Assembly: GCA_014859225.1 (NCBI GenBank)
Contig: JACUUP010000067.1
Coordinates: forward strand, 1-8,074
Direction: 5' to 3'
Origin: Candidatus Aerophobota bacterium
GTDB lineage: Bacteria > Aerophobota > Aerophobia > Aerophobales > B3-G15
Length of the DNA stretch: 8,074 nucleotides
In this document: piece after piece, positions 4,857 to 8,074 of the stretch
How the letters are laid out: every line of letters starts with the position of its first letter
How positions within the stretch are numbered: position 1 is the first letter of the stretch
Translations under genes and position numbers: made by a program
Notes under the pieces: generated by a model
What the model was told of the DNA's origin: nothing
The model's input: only the letters and a program-made list of their open reading frames with translations
The model's database searches: none

Positions 4857-7615
4857 GGCAAAAGCCCATTGAGATTGATTTTCCCATTGAGCAGGTAAAT
4901 GAGATCGCCGAAAAGGAAGCTCATGCCAAGGAAAAATACCGTCCCATCTATTTTATCCATAAATGGTGGGCAAGAAGACTGGGAAGTGTCTTTAGAACTA
5001 TTGTGCTTTACAGTCTCCTGGATGAAAACGCGAAAGTCCTTGAAGATAGTGGTTCATGGCGTCCGCTGACAACTGAAGAGCTGGAAAACCCCTGGCTTCT
5101 TTACTTAAAGGATGTAGACCTTGGTGGGAAGATAGTGCTTGACCCCATGATGGGAGGCGGCACTACCGTTATTGAAGCATTGAGACTTGGTTGCAAAGTC
5201 GTTGCCCAGGATTTAAACCCGGTTGCCTGGTTTCTGGTGAAAAAGATGGTTGAGCCGGTAGATATTGATGCATTGAAAAAAGCTTTCGGCACATTGGAGG
5301 ATGAAGTTGCAGATGAGATAAAGAAATATTATAGAAGCGTATGTCCTCACTGCTTGAAAAAGTTCTCTCAGAGTGAAAGGAAAAATCCAGAGGCTATGAT
5401 TAAACAACTCGCAAACAAACTGCACGTACAAAAGCCGCATACTCTTTATGAGGAGTATAATTTCCAGGATGACAAAAGTTATGAACACAGGACGAACCAG
5501 AAGCAACTACCGCAAAGAAAGAACATATTCGCCGATGCAATGTATTACTTCTGGATCAAGGAAGTTTCCTGCCTGAATTGTGATGCAAAAGTTCCCCTTT
5601 TCAGAGGATACATGCTTGCCCAGAAAAGAGATGGCAGAGGCTATCACATCATCTGTCCTGATTGCGGCAATCTCTTTGAGGTGGAAGATTACAAAAAAGA
5701 TACTCTCTGCCCGAGGTGCGAAAAGAAATTCAACCCTGACAGAAATGGAAATGTGGACAGACAGTATTACATATGCCCTGAATGTGGACAGAAAAGCAAA
5801 ATTGTTGAGACAATCCAAAGAAGAGGAAAACCAGCAGAAAGGCTCTACGCAGTTGAGTATTACTGCCCTTCCTGCAGCCAGAAAGACTACAAACAGGCAG
5901 ATGAGTTTGATATAGCACTCTTTGAGAAGGCAAAAGATGAGTACAAAAATGTAGAGGCTGAATGGGTAGGGGAATTTATACCGGATACATCGATTCCAAA
6001 TGGAGAATCTTTTCAAAGTCTTTTAAACCATGGTTTTAAATATTGGAAAGATATGTTCAATGAGAGACAGATTTTAAGTTTGGGAAAATTGTTAAAAACT
6101 ATATTAGAAAGAGAAATAAGGGATATAAATGAGTTCTTTGTAATTGCTTTTTCGGACACTTTAGAATTTAATAATCTTTGTTGTGATTACCTTCAGACAA
6201 GGAACCATCTTGGTAAATTATTCACAATGCATGCTTTCAGAACACCGCATAATCCCGTAGAAAACAATGTTTGGGGTTCAAATGGTGGTGGAAGAGGAGT
6301 TTTTAAAAATGAAATTGAAAAAATAATTCGCGGTAAATACTATAACAATTTTCCTTTTGAAAAATACATAAACTCCGGTCGAACATTAGAAAAGCCATCA
6401 AAAATCAAAATTCAGGGAAAAATCGGCGATATATGTAACGGCAATGGAAATATTCAACTTGCCTGTGGTGATTCTTCCTATCTTCCCATCCCCGATAGCT
6501 CTATTGATGCCATCATTACAGACCCCCCTTATTACGGTAATGTTATGTATTCTGAACTTTCAGAGTTCTACTACTCGTGGCTTCGGCTGGCACTCAAAAA
6601 CAAATACGAATACTACCAGAGTGAACACGTGCCCAATACAGCAGAGGTAATTGTCAATAAGGCTCAGGAAAAAGATGAAAAAGACTTCATTGATGGACTG
6701 ACGGCTGTATTCAGGGAAGCGAGTAAAAAACTCAAAAAAGACGGCATAATGACCTTCACCTTCCACCACCAGGAAGAAAAAGCCTGGGGAGCGGTTTTGC
6801 AATCAGTTTTAACTGCGGGGTTTTATATCGCCTCAATTTATCCGGTGCAATCAGAAAAAAGTTCGAGTCCCCACATCTTCCAGAAAGCCAATGTGCGCTA
6901 CGACATGGTGGTTGTCTGTCGCAAAAGAGAAGTTGCACCAGAGAAAAAACACTGGTCTACACTGGAGGATGAGATTTACTTCAAGGTTGAGGCTGAACTT
7001 GGAAGACTGGAAAAGCATAAAAAGAACCTTTCCTCAGAAGATGTGTTTGTGGTAAGTATCGGCAAGTGCCTTGAAGTTTACTCAAAACACTATCCAGAAG
7101 TTTACCGGGGCGAAAAAAAAGTCTCCATTGATGAGGCATTATCGTCCATCAGGGAGATTGTGGATTCACAACTGATGCATACCAGATTCAACCAGGTCGC
7201 CTCGGAAACAGATATCCTGACCGCAATTTATTTATTTTATCTTGCAGGTAAAACGAGTATGTCCTATGAGTCCCTGAACAAAGCCTTAAAGATGAGAAGT
7301 CTTGGAGTGAAAGAGGTGGTAGATTCAGGGCTCGTGGAAAGAGAAGGAAGCCAGCTCCTTGTTTTAACCCCATCAGAGCGGGAAAAAATATTAGAATCCA
7401 GGCGCAAAGAGAACCTCTCTGCAATTGATAGGGTGCATTATCTTTTTGTGCTCTTTACAAAGGACAAATTCTTCGCCTTTGAAAAACAGCTTCCCGAGAG
7501 TGAAAAAAACTTGTGGAAAAATGAGAAGGTGTTCAAGGCGCTTGAAATGGTGAGTGAAATTGAAAATGATAAAACCTATGGCGACATAATGAAGTTAGTA
7601 AAGATGAGGTGGTAG
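4853..7615 (+). CDS. DUF1156 (COG1743, PglXI-type) adenine-specific DNA methyltransferase with zinc ribbons
   Basis: The 920-residue protein probably transfers a methyl group from S-adenosylmethionine to adenine N6 in host DNA, marking it as self. The N-terminus, with IHKWWARRLGSVFRTI (35-50), is the hallmark of DUF1156. Motif I for SAM binding is LDPMMGGGTT (96-105), followed by QDLNPVAW (119-126). The catalytic motif IV is DPPY (557-560), followed by a tail (FHHQ 637-640, AGFYIASIYPVQSE 655-668) usual in these enzymes. The order motif I, long insert, motif IV is alpha-like. The insert carries six CXXC pairs (164, 240, 268, 286, 308 and 338 as first Cys), enough for three zinc ribbons. The C-terminal 200 residues hold no motif I recognise. 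Residues about 383-522 are encoded by clearly more AT-rich DNA. No restriction nuclease is fused or adjacent, which fits BREX rather than ordinary restriction-modification. Recognition sequence unknown. Confidence 0.94.
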   Translation: MRQKPIEIDFPIEQVNEIAEKEAHAKEKYRPIYFIHKWWARRLGSVFRTIVLYSLLDENAKVLEDSGSWRPLTTEELENPWLLYLKDVDLGGKIVLDPMMGGGTTVIEALRLGCKVVAQDLNPVAWFLVKKMVEPVDIDALKKAFGTLEDEVADEIKKYYRSVCPHCLKKFSQSERKNPEAMIKQLANKLHVQKPHTLYEEYNFQDDKSYEHRTNQKQLPQRKNIFADAMYYFWIKEVSCLNCDAKVPLFRGYMLAQKRDGRGYHIICPDCGNLFEVEDYKKDTLCPRCEKKFNPDRNGNVDRQYYICPECGQKSKIVETIQRRGKPAERLYAVEYYCPSCSQKDYKQADEFDIALFEKAKDEYKNVEAEWVGEFIPDTSIPNGESFQSLLNHGFKYWKDMFNERQILSLGKLLKTILEREIRDINEFFVIAFSDTLEFNNLCCDYLQTRNHLGKLFTMHAFRTPHNPVENNVWGSNGGGRGVFKNEIEKIIRGKYYNNFPFEKYINSGRTLEKPSKIKIQGKIGDICNGNGNIQLACGDSSYLPIPDSSIDAIITDPPYYGNVMYSELSEFYYSWLRLALKNKYEYYQSEHVPNTAEVIVNKAQEKDEKDFIDGLTAVFREASKKLKKDGIMTFTFHHQEEKAWGAVLQSVLTAGFYIASIYPVQSEKSSSPHIFQKANVRYDMVVVCRKREVAPEKKHWSTLEDEIYFKVEAELGRLEKHKKNLSSEDVFVVSIGKCLEVYSKHYPEVYRGEKKVSIDEALSSIREIVDSQLMHTRFNQVASETDILTAIYLFYLAGKTSMSYESLNKALKMRSLGVKEVVDSGLVEREGSQLLVLTPSEREKILESRRKENLSAIDRVHYLFVLFTKDKFFAFEKQLPESEKNLWKNEKVFKALEMVSEIENDKTYGDIMKLVKMRW
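7606..7612 (+). promoter_or_regulatory. Ribosome binding site that fixes the nucleotidyltransferase start
   Basis: GAGGTGG covers the last codons of the methyltransferase gene and lies 5 nt before the ATG at 7618. An in-frame GTG at 7609 falls inside this site and has no binding site of its own at proper distance, so ATG 7618 is chosen. Confidence 0.6.
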
Positions 7616-7617
7616 GG

Positions 7618-7923
7618 ATGGATAAAGAGGATAGAAAAAAGCTCTTGCTTGAGTTAGCTCATGAATGTGCAAGGGTATTGAAGGAAAAATACAAGGTAAA
7701 GAGGGTTTTTCTCATAGGTTCTCTTGTTTATGGAATTGTTCACGAAAGATCCGATATTGACCTGGTGGTTGAAGGGTTAGCACCTGAGCTATATATTAAG
7801 GCATTGGTGGATATCAGCGATACTCTTCAATGGAAAGTAGAAGTTAATTTAATCCCTTTTGAAGATGCTTTCGAAAGTTTAAAGGAAAAAACCCTAAAAA
7901 AGGGAAAACTAATTTATGGATAA
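7618..7923 (+). CDS. Minimal nucleotidyltransferase (MNT), likely antitoxin of an MNT-HEPN pair
   Basis: The 101-residue protein is a stand-alone DNA polymerase beta-type nucleotidyltransferase. G34-S35 followed after exactly ten residues by D46-I-D48 makes the GSX10DXD catalytic motif that binds the metal and nucleotide. E75 in KVEVNLI is a likely third carboxylate, where Asp is more usual. Short MNT proteins encoded just before a HEPN protein act as antitoxins; in the studied MntA-HepT pair the MNT adds AMP units to the HEPN toxin and silences it. The same role here is inferred. The gene begins 2 nt after the methyltransferase stop, so it probably belongs to the same transcript, and its end overlaps the next gene by 8 bp. 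Its DNA is more AT-rich (roughly 30-35% G+C) than the three genes before it, suggesting a separately acquired module. Confidence 0.9.
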   Translation: MDKEDRKKLLLELAHECARVLKEKYKVKRVFLIGSLVYGIVHERSDIDLVVEGLAPELYIKALVDISDTLQWKVEVNLIPFEDAFESLKEKTLKKGKLIYG

Positions 7924-8074
7924 GAAAGAATTAATTGATGAAATAAAGGAAGAGATTAAAAATCTTGAAAGATTAGAGAAAGAAACAAAAAGTCTTCTAT
8001 CCAACCTGGGAGAAGAGCTGACTTTCATGGAGATAAGGACTTCAGCGAGTATTTTACATGATTTTTACTCAGGT
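7916..8074 (+). CDS. HEPN/HepT-like protein, N-terminal part (runs off the right edge)
   Basis: From the ATG at 7916, 53 codons are open to the window edge. The sequence begins with a charged helix rich in Lys and Glu (residues 1-26) and continues to EIRTSASILHDFYSG (39-53), a helix like that near the N-terminus of HepT-like ribonuclease toxins paired with MNT proteins. The catalytic RX4-6H motif of such toxins usually lies in the C-terminal half, which is not present here; R41 and H48 happen to fit the spacing but I do not take them as the active site. The start overlaps the MNT gene by 8 bp, and a weak AAGGG lies 12 nt upstream, so translation probably depends on the preceding gene. The DNA is very AT-rich (about 22% G+C at 7921-7980). 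The call rests on the partial motif plus its position behind the MNT gene. Confidence 0.72.
   Translation, partial: MDKKELIDEIKEEIKNLERLEKETKSLLSNLGEELTFMEIRTSASILHDFYSG

Noticed and set aside
5580-5915. Plus-strand 111-codon frame within the methyltransferase gene
   Set aside because: It is an out-of-frame reading of the zinc-ribbon region with no ribosome binding site.
5507-6016. Minus-strand 169-codon frame inside the methyltransferase gene
   Set aside because: It lies opposite the zinc-ribbon coding region, has no motif or start signal, and the plus frame carries clear catalytic motifs.

Overview
The window looks like a defence-island segment from a bacterial chromosome. It is moderately AT-rich, at roughly 40% G+C in the main genes and about 30% or less in parts of the spacer and at the right end. 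Genes are tightly packed, have clear Shine-Dalgarno sites, and two sigma70-like promoters can be read in the spacer, so a bacterium is more likely than an archaeon. I cannot name the phylum.

Layout. (1) Positions 1-800, minus strand: the N-terminal 266 residues of a radical SAM enzyme, cut by the left edge. (2) Positions 801-1498: a 698-bp divergent spacer. It holds a promoter for the radical SAM gene, a promoter for the rightward operon, a 12-bp direct repeat, and a few weak short ORFs. (3) Positions 1499-7615, plus strand: three genes joined by short overlaps (11 bp, then ATGA). They encode an AAA+/P-loop ATPase of the DUF499 (COG1483, BrxC/PglY-like) type, a very short PglZ-type alkaline-phosphatase-fold protein, and a large DUF1156 (COG1743) adenine-specific DNA methyltransferase with zinc ribbons. 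(4) Positions 7618-8074: a minimal nucleotidyltransferase (MNT) followed by the start of a HEPN/HepT-like gene that runs off the right edge, together forming a likely MNT-HEPN toxin-antitoxin pair.

Interpretation. ATPase, PglZ and methyltransferase together are the signature of BREX/Pgl phage-exclusion systems; DUF1156 methyltransferases are the PglXI type of type 3 BREX. Here the set is unusually compact: a PglZ of 312 residues, an ATPase of 809 residues, and no BrxA, BrxB, BrxF, BrxL or helicase gene in view. By analogy, the methyltransferase would mark host DNA while the ATPase and PglZ block unmarked invading DNA. The MNT-HEPN pair directly downstream in the same transcription unit could act as an addiction or abortive-infection backup. 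The functional assignment follows from family knowledge and gene order; it is not shown by the sequence itself. More genes of the system may lie beyond the right edge.
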